This document shows, one piece after another, positions 25,666 to 34,163 of a stretch of DNA of 64,000 nt. Within the stretch, counting starts at the first letter, position 1, and each line of letters opens with the position of its first letter. Below the pieces are notes generated by a model. The model searched no databases and was not told the DNA's origin. It was given only the letters and a program-made list of their open reading frames with translations. The DNA comes from Mucilaginibacter aquaedulcis (GTDB lineage Bacteria; Bacteroidota; Bacteroidia; Sphingobacteriales; Sphingobacteriaceae): the NCBI RefSeq assembly GCF_030409325.1, contig NZ_JAUFPR010000004.1, forward strand, positions 729,548 through 793,547, in the 5' to 3' direction. The position numbers and the translations under genes are program-made.

Positions 25666-26739
25666 TCAATCGTCCGAAGGAAAAATCGTACGTTTTCGTT
25701 TATCTACATTCCAATCAAAGCTTCCCCTTTTAGCATTTCCTTGGTATTTGAAGTAAATTTCTTCGTATGGCATACCGTCTTCCCCGTCGAATAGACAAAA
25801 CAAATGGGGGCAGGAGGTAAATTCATCACCGTCTTTAATAAAATTAATGATGCTATGATAGGCAATGCGGCCAATTGCCTTTACAGGAATCACTTTGTAT
25901 TCTTTATTTTTCAATCGATAATCGGCAGAGTTCCATATTGGTTCCCAATATCCGTTTTCATCCATGATAATATCAATCCCTATTCCGGGTGATAGCCAAA
26001 ACTCTAAACCGTTGTGATAGGTATTATAAAAAAAGGTGCGAAAAGAAGTATTGAAAAGTCCTTTTGGTGTCGTTTCTCCAGTTCCATAAGTGTTGTCATT
26101 TATAGCACGTATGTAAACATCTTCGCTTACGAACTTGGAACTGGGATCGCCTATTAATGTTGCTCGATTTTTCGGGTTATTAAGGAATTTATGATCGATA
26201 ATAGCTTTAGCTAATCGCTCTTTCATTTTAAGCCCCCTGTTCAACTTGGCAATACTCATTTTAGTTTCGGATTCTTTATTTATACCAAAAGCAATGGATA
26301 ATACTTTTGGGTTGGCATAAAGATGAGTTTCGAGTGTGGTGGCTGTCCATATCTCCAATTCGTGTAGTTTTAGAGTAGAGCAATATTTTTCAATTTCATC
26401 GTGACGCTTTTTTGATAAGTCACAAGAGAAAATCAATAAAATTTTATCTGGAAATGCATTATTTTCAAGGATTTTATCAACCATTGCCTGTAGTTCATTT
26501 CCGGTTACTTTAACGTATCTTTTACATTGTATAGCCCATAATTTATCGCCCTTAGGTCCATTTGAAATCCCTCTAATATCAATTCCCCCATCAGAGCCTG
26601 TTTTGCCAATATGGTCTAATTTTTTCCATTTGAACATATAAGACAAAAGCATGTAGCAAATTTCTTCAAATCTGGAAGAATCCAAATCTGAAAAATGAAG
26701 GCGATTAGTAGTTTTGGTAGGTGTTAATTTATTATCCAT
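25666..26739 (-). CDS. Mrr-type restriction endonuclease
   Basis: The 357-residue protein has a textbook Mrr-type PD-(D/E)XK domain in its first 150 residues: E25/E26 in SRFEEICYMLL, GSDGGIDIRG with D54, and AIQCKRY with Q71 and K73. It should be a cytoplasmic endonuclease, possibly acting on modified or foreign DNA as known for Mrr proteins. The C-terminal 150 residues are rich in aromatic strands and could recognise a partner or DNA; not recognised. It is the first gene of a three-gene minus-strand cassette. No methylase is encoded nearby, so it is not a classic restriction-modification pair. Confidence 0.85.
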   Translation of the reverse strand: MDNKLTPTKTTNRLHFSDLDSSRFEEICYMLLSYMFKWKKLDHIGKTGSDGGIDIRGISNGPKGDKLWAIQCKRYVKVTGNELQAMVDKILENNAFPDKILLIFSCDLSKKRHDEIEKYCSTLKLHELEIWTATTLETHLYANPKVLSIAFGINKESETKMSIAKLNRGLKMKERLAKAIIDHKFLNNPKNRATLIGDPSSKFVSEDVYIRAINDNTYGTGETTPKGLFNTSFRTFFYNTYHNGLEFWLSPGIGIDIIMDENGYWEPIWNSADYRLKNKEYKVIPVKAIGRIAYHSIINFIKDGDEFTSCPHLFCLFDGEDGMPYEEIYFKYQGNAKRGSFDWNVDKRKRTIFPSDD

Positions 26740-27154
26740 AGTATTGTTATGAATTTATCTAATCATTGATTTAAAAAGACAGTTTAATATTTGACTTCAA
26801 ACCGTATCATTCTGAAATTTTATTACTGAAAGCCAACGTGAAACTGCCTAAAAAAGTTCATGAGTATTTCCCTCGTTTATTCTCGCTAATCATAGTAACC
26901 ACCATTTATATTATTTAATGTGTACTGTTATTTAAGAAATATTCAAGTATTAAATAGGTTATCTTTACCAAACCTGCTATAATTTGCAACGTCTTTTCAT
27001 TCAGCAGTGCAGGTATTACTTTTTTTTCTTTGTTCATATTTGAATCATCCTCGATTTGACCGGACGACCAAATATCCTTATTGATTTAATGCCGATACAG
27101 TTGCAGGCAGTTGCGCAACCCTGTCTTTAATATCTGATATACAATATATTAGCT
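26740..27154 (-). other. intergenic gap with one possible 40-residue frame
   Basis: This AT-rich 415-bp stretch separates the Mrr cassette from the 504-residue gene upstream. It probably holds the Mrr cassette promoter. A minus-strand frame at 26915-27037 would encode 40 residues (MNKEKKVIPALLNEKTLQ, then hydrophobic IITYLI-like residues); I see no clear ribosome binding site or homology. Nothing else is recognised. Confidence 0.4.
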
Positions 27155-28669
27155 TCAAAAATTTTCTTTGTCTTTCTTTATGAGTTGCATTAAATGCAGG
27201 ACTTTTTCATGGATCACCTCGATATTTTTAAGCTCTGGGCTATCCATATGGTTTTTAACACTGTCTGCGCTGATCTCACTAGATTTTCTAGTCTCAAAAC
27301 CGGAGGCGATAAATTTGTAGACCTCGGCTTTGTGTTTATAGTCGAATAAGCCTTCGTCCATTAGCAATTTAAATAGATAAGACAGTTGGGAAACTGTTAA
27401 GGTCGATCTAAGCTTAAGCGAAATTGCCTGATTTTCAGTGTTGGATGGCTGGCCTCGATCATCTTGTTCGTTGATGAAAGCCAGCGCCTGTTCAAGATAG
27501 TATCCATAAAAGTAGTTGTAAAAATTTTGCCTTATCAGGGCGGAAAATTTATTTACTTCCGGCTCAAAACTCTCTTTAAATGTCTCCGGCTCGCTGGCCA
27601 ATATTTTATTCAATTCCGTATTAATGAACGGATGCTCGTCAACGGCTTCCCAAAGTGATGTCTCATATTGCTCGAGCCAATTGTCCAGACCTTGCAGTGG
27701 AGTATGGGCGTTTTCCATCAATTCATCACAACTGAATTTGATCCGTTTTAAATAAGCCTTTCGGGCGGGCTCGGAAAGAAAGATCAGGTTTTCCAAGATT
27801 TCCTTTTTTAAATATTGAAGATTAGTTTTCCAGCGGTTAAGTGAGGAAATAACAGCGTCTTTGTAGGGGTAGTTATAATCAAAAGATTTGATGAAGATAT
27901 CGAAATTGTCAAAATTTGCGGTTCCTTGTTCTTTCATAAGAGATTTGCGGGTTTGGTCTATAAATGCTTTAGCAGAAAGCAAGCTTTCCCGCTGGAGGCT
28001 GTTAAATATGTAAAACTGCAGTTGCAAAAGTGTTTCCAGGGGAGCCCCTGCAACTTGCGCTGAAAAATGCCGGCCCAGTAAGGGCGCAATGCCGTAGATA
28101 AGCGGCAACAATTCTAAGAAGCGCTTTTGCGGCATAATATCCTTGCTGAAGATATCCCAAACATCTTTGGTGTATTGACCGTACTTCTCGTTGTATTCAT
28201 GGGATTTCCGAGCGTCTTCACTGGTCATGAATCCAATCCCTTTATTTAGAAAGGCCATTTCTGGCGCATCATAGTCAGTGGGGATATCCGGTTCTTTGTT
28301 ATGATATTCGATCACACCGGCCTCATTGATGTCCAAAATATAAAAATCTAGCAAGGTTCGATAAAAGGCGTTCAATTCCCGCCATTCGAGTTTATGTTTA
28401 GCCAGCAGTGATAACGCTGCAGTATGATCGATGTACGACGACAAGTCAATAGCGTTAAACTTTTGTGTCAGCCTTTCAAGATAGACTTTTTTTGTGGCGT
28501 TGTCCTGATTTAAAATATTAGCCGCCACCTGCTCTGTGAAATTCTTATTAGCAATCGACAGAACTGACTGAAATTCAGATAATCGCCGATAACGGATATA
28601 CAAATCCGAATCCGTAAAGCTTATCAAGTGAAAGAACTCTTTTTCTTTGTCAATTGCTTTTTCCATCAT
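27155..28669 (-). CDS. hypothetical helical protein with RteC-like C-terminal module
   Basis: The 504-residue protein is helical throughout. Its last 90 residues (STLTVSQLSYLFKLLMDEG, then VYKFIASGFETRKSSEIS) match a module common in Bacteroidota mobile elements, often at the C-terminus of RteC-type and related proteins, that may bind DNA or partner proteins. The rest is not recognised. The gene lies 189 bp downstream of the 790-residue nuclease-like gene on the same strand and may be its partner. An ATG two codons in from the chosen start (28666) is also possible. Function unknown. Confidence 0.7.
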   Translation of the reverse strand: MMEKAIDKEKEFFHLISFTDSDLYIRYRRLSEFQSVLSIANKNFTEQVAANILNQDNATKKVYLERLTQKFNAIDLSSYIDHTAALSLLAKHKLEWRELNAFYRTLLDFYILDINEAGVIEYHNKEPDIPTDYDAPEMAFLNKGIGFMTSEDARKSHEYNEKYGQYTKDVWDIFSKDIMPQKRFLELLPLIYGIAPLLGRHFSAQVAGAPLETLLQLQFYIFNSLQRESLLSAKAFIDQTRKSLMKEQGTANFDNFDIFIKSFDYNYPYKDAVISSLNRWKTNLQYLKKEILENLIFLSEPARKAYLKRIKFSCDELMENAHTPLQGLDNWLEQYETSLWEAVDEHPFINTELNKILASEPETFKESFEPEVNKFSALIRQNFYNYFYGYYLEQALAFINEQDDRGQPSNTENQAISLKLRSTLTVSQLSYLFKLLMDEGLFDYKHKAEVYKFIASGFETRKSSEISADSVKNHMDSPELKNIEVIHEKVLHLMQLIKKDKENF

Positions 28670-28858
28670 AATTATAAAACAATAAAGCTAACATTCGTCT
28701 GATATCTGCACTCACCAATCAAACCCTAGCAGTAGTATTATTTATTGAAATCTGATATTCGGATTTCAATATAAATGCATGACAGCCCAGCACTTTGGTG
28801 AATAAAAACCAAACAGTAGTACCCGGATTAACTTTTTCTAGCACCGACGAGTTTATAC

Positions 28859-31231
28859 TTATTGAATTTCAAGACTGTCAAAAAAATCTGTTTCCATTGT
28901 TCCCGCTAGAACAGAATACGGGTAATAATTATTATTAAGGTCCTGCCCGACAATGATGATCCCCCTAATATTAACTGTTTGTTCCTTAAAAAGTATCTCA
29001 TTAATGATTTCGTTTCTCTTTTCTTTGGTTATTCCTTTATAGGGATATCCCGCGATTACATACCTTCTCCTTTCTGGTCCGCAAGCCATCATTACCCAGT
29101 TATGATCTTTAGGCGCGTTGCCTTTCAATATTTGTGTTTTCAATTTTTCAAAGGCCTGTTCAAACATTTTCTGATCTTCTTCCGGGGCATTCAAAAGAAT
29201 ATAAGATGCCTGTAGCCACATTTGGGCCTTCCTTTTTTCAAATTTATTTAATAATGCTGCCCAAAATGGTGTCATCTTCAATCCAGGTTTAGGCACATCA
29301 ACTCCGCGGCTCTTACCGATAATATAAGGATCAATCTCTTTTGATTTAATGGTAAGATTAATATGGAAGTCCTTATCATATTCATCATCACCAATATTAA
29401 ACCCGTTGTCGAGGTAAAATGCGAAAAGGTCCATTTCGTCGCCCTGAAACTGTAAGTGTGCCTCAAATTCTCTTCGTCTGGATAAATAGTGTACCTTTTG
29501 CGCCTCCAACGGTAAAAGTTCAAATATGACCTCCAAGTCTGTAATGCTGATTGACGGTGCCAACTCTTCTAATTTGTGGCCAATAATTCCGGCATCAGTG
29601 AGCTTCTTCAGATTGCACCCGATTGGGCCGAGATTCGATAATGTTATGCCAAGCGGGACATAATATTTAATTGCGCCTGAATCGACTACGTTTATAACTT
29701 TATTTCTGGTACTGAACTTATGTATGCCTAGATTACCCTTCAGATAATTCTGGAATCGAATCGCCTGTTCCGAGGGTTCCACTACTAATTCTTTCAATGT
29801 TTTATAAAGCCGTTCAGTTGCGCCACGCCTGGCAGGTGGTGAAATTGCTCCGGATTTTGCTTCAATGATAAATGCAAAGTCATTAATAAGGACAATCAGG
29901 TCGTTTTCATATTCTTTTTTTGACTTTGGATCCCGCCAGATGCTGCCCGCTAAAAGTGTTGCGGTTGGAAAAGAATTACGGAACAATTCTTCCAACGTAT
30001 TTTCAAGATATTTCCCCTTCGCTTTCAAATATAATTCTTTAAGGCCCTTATCTTTTGCAATAAGTCCCTCAAGAAGATCAACTCCTAGGTGAAATAACAG
30101 GAAATTTATAGCAGAAAAATAACTTTTCTCTTCCAGTCTGATGAACGGTTTCTGATGAACCGGGTTGTTTAAGAATATGTGATCCTTATCGTAATCTTTT
30201 AAATCACCAAATTCATAGCTTAGCTCATCAAAGATCTTTGTTATCTGCTCATCAGAACATTCTACCGCGCTTAAATTTTTCAAATCCTCCAAACAGAATG
30301 TGAATATTTCAGGTAGTTTTAAGTCCGCATGGGAGAACAGCATGTAATTTAAATTCTTCAAATTCTTACCACTCTGCTTCCAGATCGATAGTCTTTTTTC
30401 TTCATCTGTAAAATCAGCATTCGGAAAACTTGCTTCATACCTATCAAAAACTTCCTTATAGTTTTTGGCTTTAATCAGTGGCCTCAGTTTATTTAAATGT
30501 ACATTCAGCCGGTCGTTGGTTAGTTCTACTGAATTAAATAATATATCCAGCAGTTGTTTCGGACTGATGCCGATTTTGTCGGTAAATTCATTTTCTACAA
30601 GAGCAGCCAAATCATAAGCTACTTTCTGCATCTGCGGTTCATATGCCCAGTTTCTTACCGCAAGCGTATGGCTCATCATTTCCATTCTCAGTGTAACACC
30701 GCGCAATTCAACTTCGTTCTTTACGTCTTTTGCTATCTCATAGTAACGGTAAGATTGATTGGTGTTGAGGGATTTCAATAATTCATGAAAATCATCAGCC
30801 TTCTCCACGAGTGGCCTGACTGAAATTGTTCGCTCATGGAAAAGAGAAAGGCATTGCAGTACTTCAATGTAAAATGGTGGAAATTCATCTTTGCCTTCAA
30901 TCGCTTCCCGGTCAATACCCTCCTGATGGGCTAAAAAATACATTACCGAAAAGGACAGGAGGTATAAAGGATCAAAATCTCTAAAATAGTCAAGCAGCCG
31001 TACGTAGTCCTTTTCAAAATCCTGCGCTGCATTTTCGCCGATCTTTAACAAGACTGCCAATCGCTGATCAAAGTCCATGTCATCAGGAAACGGGTTCCTG
31101 TACTCATACATCCCGTGTTTAACGACTTCGTAAGGCTGCGGCTTTTTTACCACAGCTTTTTTCTGTGGTTTCGCTTTTTTCTTTCTTGCTCTACTGACAG
31201 GCATTAGGTTGTTTTTATTAAAGGTATACAT
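28859..31231 (-). CDS. large protein with PD-(D/E)XK nuclease-like domain
   Basis: The 790-residue protein begins with a lysine-rich stretch (SRARKKKAKPQKKAVVKK, residues 13-30) that may bind nucleic acid. Near the middle, KYLENTLEELFRNSFPTATL is followed by EYENDLIVLI and FIIEAKSG, giving D444-x12-E457-A-K459, the core of a NERD/PD-(D/E)XK nuclease. Flanking parts are helical and not recognised. It probably heads a two-gene unit with the 504-residue protein downstream. No membrane helix or signal peptide. A start at MPVSRARKK (residue 11) would be just as plausible. Confidence 0.72.
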   Translation of the reverse strand: MYTFNKNNLMPVSRARKKKAKPQKKAVVKKPQPYEVVKHGMYEYRNPFPDDMDFDQRLAVLLKIGENAAQDFEKDYVRLLDYFRDFDPLYLLSFSVMYFLAHQEGIDREAIEGKDEFPPFYIEVLQCLSLFHERTISVRPLVEKADDFHELLKSLNTNQSYRYYEIAKDVKNEVELRGVTLRMEMMSHTLAVRNWAYEPQMQKVAYDLAALVENEFTDKIGISPKQLLDILFNSVELTNDRLNVHLNKLRPLIKAKNYKEVFDRYEASFPNADFTDEEKRLSIWKQSGKNLKNLNYMLFSHADLKLPEIFTFCLEDLKNLSAVECSDEQITKIFDELSYEFGDLKDYDKDHIFLNNPVHQKPFIRLEEKSYFSAINFLLFHLGVDLLEGLIAKDKGLKELYLKAKGKYLENTLEELFRNSFPTATLLAGSIWRDPKSKKEYENDLIVLINDFAFIIEAKSGAISPPARRGATERLYKTLKELVVEPSEQAIRFQNYLKGNLGIHKFSTRNKVINVVDSGAIKYYVPLGITLSNLGPIGCNLKKLTDAGIIGHKLEELAPSISITDLEVIFELLPLEAQKVHYLSRRREFEAHLQFQGDEMDLFAFYLDNGFNIGDDEYDKDFHINLTIKSKEIDPYIIGKSRGVDVPKPGLKMTPFWAALLNKFEKRKAQMWLQASYILLNAPEEDQKMFEQAFEKLKTQILKGNAPKDHNWVMMACGPERRRYVIAGYPYKGITKEKRNEIINEILFKEQTVNIRGIIIVGQDLNNNYYPYSVLAGTMETDFFDSLEIQ

Positions 31232-31486
31232 TTCAGGCCTATTTCTGAATGGAGTAAGTCTAAAGAGATTTTATGCCGTTGCCTTCGATTCGCGCTTTCA
31301 TAGCAAGCGGTTCGAGATTTGTTCCCCTGCTACTGGCCAGGCCAAAACGTAACCGAACGGCCCCCGAACCGTAAAAGTATTGCAGGCACATGTTTAAATA
31401 CTAAATCAATGCTGTAAGTCTTTAGGCTATTTTGTTAGAAGTTCTTAGCTAAGATTGTCTTGATCCATAATTTTTTCGTTTAAAAT

Positions 31487-32194
31487 CTACAAAGCCTTTC
31501 TTCGATAATTCGGCCAACTATTCACCTGTGCTATCAATGTAGTAGACTTTAACTTTGGATAATGTAATTCCACATATTCCTTAAAAGACCTAACTGTTTC
31601 CATATTATCCCATTCCATAGCTGAGAGGCAAAGCATTGGCCATTTTTTGGTATCCATCATAAAACTATATAATTGCAGATAAGGTGGTGCCTTTTCAAAT
31701 GCTTGTTCAATAAGCTCATTGTATAAAGCCTTTTTAAGCACTTTTTTAAAATCCATGATCAGGTCATAGGTTACCAATTGCAGGGTACCCCATTTTATTA
31801 ATTCCGCCATGTGTGGCATTTCCTTGTTATCAAAGAACAGGTACAGGAAAGTGATAAAATCGAATTCAGTCACATCACAAAGATCCTTACTGAGATAAGC
31901 GTAGTTTTTTTTAAACGCCTCCAATGAAAATCCGTCCTTCATTTTATCAATGACAAAACGGATCACTTCGTTCTCCTTTTCAATGATCTGTTCCATATCA
32001 GGCCCTTTTACACTCCCATCCGGCAACTCCAGTGCATACCTGGATTTAGAGAACAATTCGAAATAATAGCTTTTAAAAAATATGGTCTTTCGCTCAAAAG
32101 TTACCTGCACATATAAAGGATATGTAAGCTGTCCGTGAAAGTCAACCTGCTTCAGACGGTCATTCAGGTAGGATTTGTAACTGATTTTATTCAC
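31487..32194 (-). CDS. hypothetical protein typical of Bacteroidota mobile elements
   Basis: The 235-residue protein starts with a strand-rich block (LTYPLYVQVTFERKTIFFKS) like the arm-binding domain of Bacteroidota integrases, and continues as helices. It has no catalytic integrase residues. Such proteins are often found beside mobilisation genes, where they may regulate or assist excision; the function is not established. It is divergent from the helix-turn-helix gene at 32488 and the 293-bp region between them holds the promoters. An upstream gap to the 790-residue gene (31232-31486) shows nothing recognisable. Confidence 0.65.
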   Translation of the reverse strand: MNKISYKSYLNDRLKQVDFHGQLTYPLYVQVTFERKTIFFKSYYFELFSKSRYALELPDGSVKGPDMEQIIEKENEVIRFVIDKMKDGFSLEAFKKNYAYLSKDLCDVTEFDFITFLYLFFDNKEMPHMAELIKWGTLQLVTYDLIMDFKKVLKKALYNELIEQAFEKAPPYLQLYSFMMDTKKWPMLCLSAMEWDNMETVRSFKEYVELHYPKLKSTTLIAQVNSWPNYRRKAL

Positions 32195-32376
32195 TTTTTT
32201 AAAAAATATTTTTTGATGCTATTTGGCTGTTTTTGGTGTTCACTTCTTCTAATTAACCGCTGATTATTTATCAAGCTTAATCAAAAATAAGCAAACAAAA
32301 TGATGTTGCTTTCTGATTGAACATGCCAAAATTAATCATTTGTTTTGACATATTTTATTTTATCAAAACAATAATT

Positions 32377-32384
32377 TATATTTG
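32377..32384 (+). promoter_or_regulatory. -7 element TATATTTG before the mobilisation genes
   Basis: A perfect TANNTTTG match lies 104 bp before the first helix-turn-helix gene of the mobilisation module. No well-spaced -33 TTTG is seen. A 29-codon frame (32389-32478) begins inside the expected start site and is not called as a gene. Confidence 0.45.
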
Positions 32385-32487
32385 ATTTATGCGAAAGCAA
32401 CTGCAATTCAATCAATTGCGGATTAGAGGTAGCCATTCCTATAAAGTAGCGGGTGGCGAGACATATGATTACTATTAATTTAATACA

Positions 32488-32754
32488 ATGACATCAAATG
32501 AATTAGTTACAAAAGAGGATCTGGAAGTATTTGGGAATAAACTCCTGGAAAAAATAGAGCTTATTCTTCAGCCGGGAAAGGGACAGAGCAAGCAATGGTT
32601 AAAAAGCAAAGATGTGAGAAAGCTATTAAACATTTCACCGGGTACTTTACAAAACCTGCGTATCAATGGTACGCTTAGTTATACCAAGATTGGCGGTATG
32701 ATGTATTACAAACTGGAAGATATTCATAAAGTACTGGAAGGGGGTAAACATTGA
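32488..32754 (+). CDS. helix-turn-helix protein (excisionase / MerR-like fold)
   Basis: The 88-residue protein carries a winged helix of the HTH_17 type: WLKSKDVRKLLNISPGTLQN, RINGTLSYTKIGG, then YYKLEDIHKVLE. Small proteins of this kind act as excisionases or as regulators of mobilisation in Bacteroidota elements. It starts the right-hand module and its stop overlaps the TTG start of the next gene by 4 bp. Residues 1-35 look like a short coiled coil. Confidence 0.85.
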   Translation: MTSNELVTKEDLEVFGNKLLEKIELILQPGKGQSKQWLKSKDVRKLLNISPGTLQNLRINGTLSYTKIGGMMYYKLEDIHKVLEGGKH

Positions 32755-33089
32755 AACCAATAGTTAAAACAAAAGAAATGGCTGCCTATGCCGAGCGAGT
32801 AAGGCAAATGGGTAAGAATCCGCATCTGCTCGCTACCCACGTAAGCATGTATGCAGCTTTGTTTGTCTGCTGGCAACGGAGTGGGTATAGTAACCCGTTT
32901 CCGGTTAGCCGACAGTTGCTAATGTCATATAGCCGAATCGCATCCACCGCTACCTATCATAAATGTATAAAGGAACTGGAAACGTTTGGGTACATCTGTT
33001 ATTACCCATCTTATCACCCTGTAAAAGGCAGCCTGGTTGAGTGGCCAGAAGATAAGCATGATAATAGATCGACTGATCACTTGATCTAA
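32751..33089 (+). CDS. helix-turn-helix regulator of mobilisation module
   Basis: A 112-residue protein overlaps the previous gene (TTGA). The TTG start at 32751 follows from that overlap; an ATG at 32778 (MAAYAERV) is the alternative. The middle has a winged-helix-like segment (PVSRQLLMSYSRIASTATYH, KCIKELETFGYICYYPSY), as in small replication or mobilisation regulators that precede bfmA in Bacteroidota elements. The C-terminus is polar and probably disordered. It is likely co-transcribed with the excisionase-like gene. Confidence 0.75.
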   Translation: MKPIVKTKEMAAYAERVRQMGKNPHLLATHVSMYAALFVCWQRSGYSNPFPVSRQLLMSYSRIASTATYHKCIKELETFGYICYYPSYHPVKGSLVEWPEDKHDNRSTDHLI

Positions 33090-33367
33090 GGATAGCAAGA
33101 TCAGTTGTTCACATGATCTAAAGATCGTTAGATATGTTGATAATCATATACGAAATGAACCCACACAACGAATACTTCGCTCCCAATAGCGAAACGCTAT
33201 TTCCAAGAGACTTTAAAAACGAAGACATCTCTAATGCAATAACCTGTATGCGCAAATCAAATAATTTTATGCAGAGTAATTGTTCAAGTCCGTTTTTGAA
33301 GTTTAGCAGCAATAACTCTATCAACTTTCCTGTAGCAGCGATTTGGAGTGTGCGACAGTCAAAGCGT

Positions 33368-33568
33368 CCTTTTCTTCTTGGAAGAAAAGGAGCAAGCGGA
33401 AGTTGGGCAGAGCCCTACTTTGCTTGCCATTTGCGCTGCAAATGGGGTTTTGCGTATCCTCCGGGGATACTTTACCGCGTTTTTACCTGCAAAGAAGAAG
33501 AAAACAGGATACTTGGCAGTATCCTGTATAGATATATAAAGGCATATAGGTCTGTACAGCCTTATGCC
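33368..33568. other. candidate origin of transfer: cluster of six hairpins
   Basis: Six inverted repeats crowd a 200-bp stretch just before the mobilisation genes: 33368-33377/33381-33390 (perfect 10 bp); 33392-33427 (GCAAGC/GCTTGC outer, GGGC/GCCC inner); CCATTTGC/GCAAATGG at 33427-33445; GTATCC/GGATAC at 33454-33470; CAGGATAC/GTATCCTG at 33505-33526; GGCATA/TATGCC at 33541-33568. GTATCC occurs in two of them in both orientations. The rest of the gap 33090-33367 holds no gene I trust. Confidence 0.65.
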
Positions 33569-33578
33569 AACAAATGAA

Positions 33579-34151
33579 ATGAAGCGATGGAAGATAGCGA
33601 TGGAAGATATTAATGTAAGATCAGTACGATACCCCATTGTGGTGGACCAGAAGTTTGAAAAGATCGCCCTTAAACTGGGGCGGACAAAGCGCCAGGTTTT
33701 TATTCAGATGGTCGATTATTTTTATAAAAGCAAGAAAGATCCTATGGACCTGAATGATGAACTCTTAAAAAATGCGCTGATGAAGAACCACCAGCAGTAC
33801 ATCGGTTTTATTAAGGCACAGGAAACTATGCTGCTCATTCCCCTCAAAACAGAAATGGATAGGGTTTCCCAATCACAGGGAAAGATCATCGACCGCTTTA
33901 ATTCCGAAGTGCTGAAGCATAATGTGGATGTGTTAAATAACCTGCAAAACCATGCCAAGGCGTTCGGAGAAGTAGCCCGCGTAATGGATGCGATCTTGAA
34001 GGTTATGAAAAGTAAGGAAACGCTGAAAGAACAGTTCTTGTTTATCCTGGATGGTTATATCAGATCCAGGGAGGCTTTTGGCATGATGACATCGGGCAGG
34101 GAAAAAGATGAACTGATCGCTATTACGAAAGAGCAGATCAGGTTATTATAA
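33579..34151 (+). CDS. BfmA/BtgA-family mobilisation accessory protein
   Basis: A 190-residue protein from ATG 33579 (frame open from 33564; M at 33600 is another choice, and starts before 33570 would lie inside a hairpin). Near its N-terminus VDQKFEKIALKLGRTKRQVFI and QMVDYFYKS look like a ribbon-helix-helix DNA-binding domain; the rest is a long helical coiled coil ending in KEQIRLL. BfmA/BtgA proteins bind the transfer origin and help the relaxase. It lies 12 bp before the relaxase gene, and the hairpin cluster is directly upstream, as expected for its binding site. Confidence 0.8.
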   Translation: MKRWKIAMEDINVRSVRYPIVVDQKFEKIALKLGRTKRQVFIQMVDYFYKSKKDPMDLNDELLKNALMKNHQQYIGFIKAQETMLLIPLKTEMDRVSQSQGKIIDRFNSEVLKHNVDVLNNLQNHAKAFGEVARVMDAILKVMKSKETLKEQFLFILDGYIRSREAFGMMTSGREKDELIAITKEQIRLL

Positions 34152-34163
34152 CGAATCAACTTT

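Noticed and set aside
31300..31340. GGTTCGAGATTTGTTCCCCTGCTAC as a second attachment site copy
   Set aside because: It shares only pieces of the tRNA-Glu 3' end and has an insertion in the T-loop; it also lies inside the island and not at an end.
33134..33637. Several overlapping frames in the hairpin cluster
   Set aside because: They run through all six inverted repeats in different frames and on both strands; their protein sequence is forced by the repeats, so non-coding is more likely.
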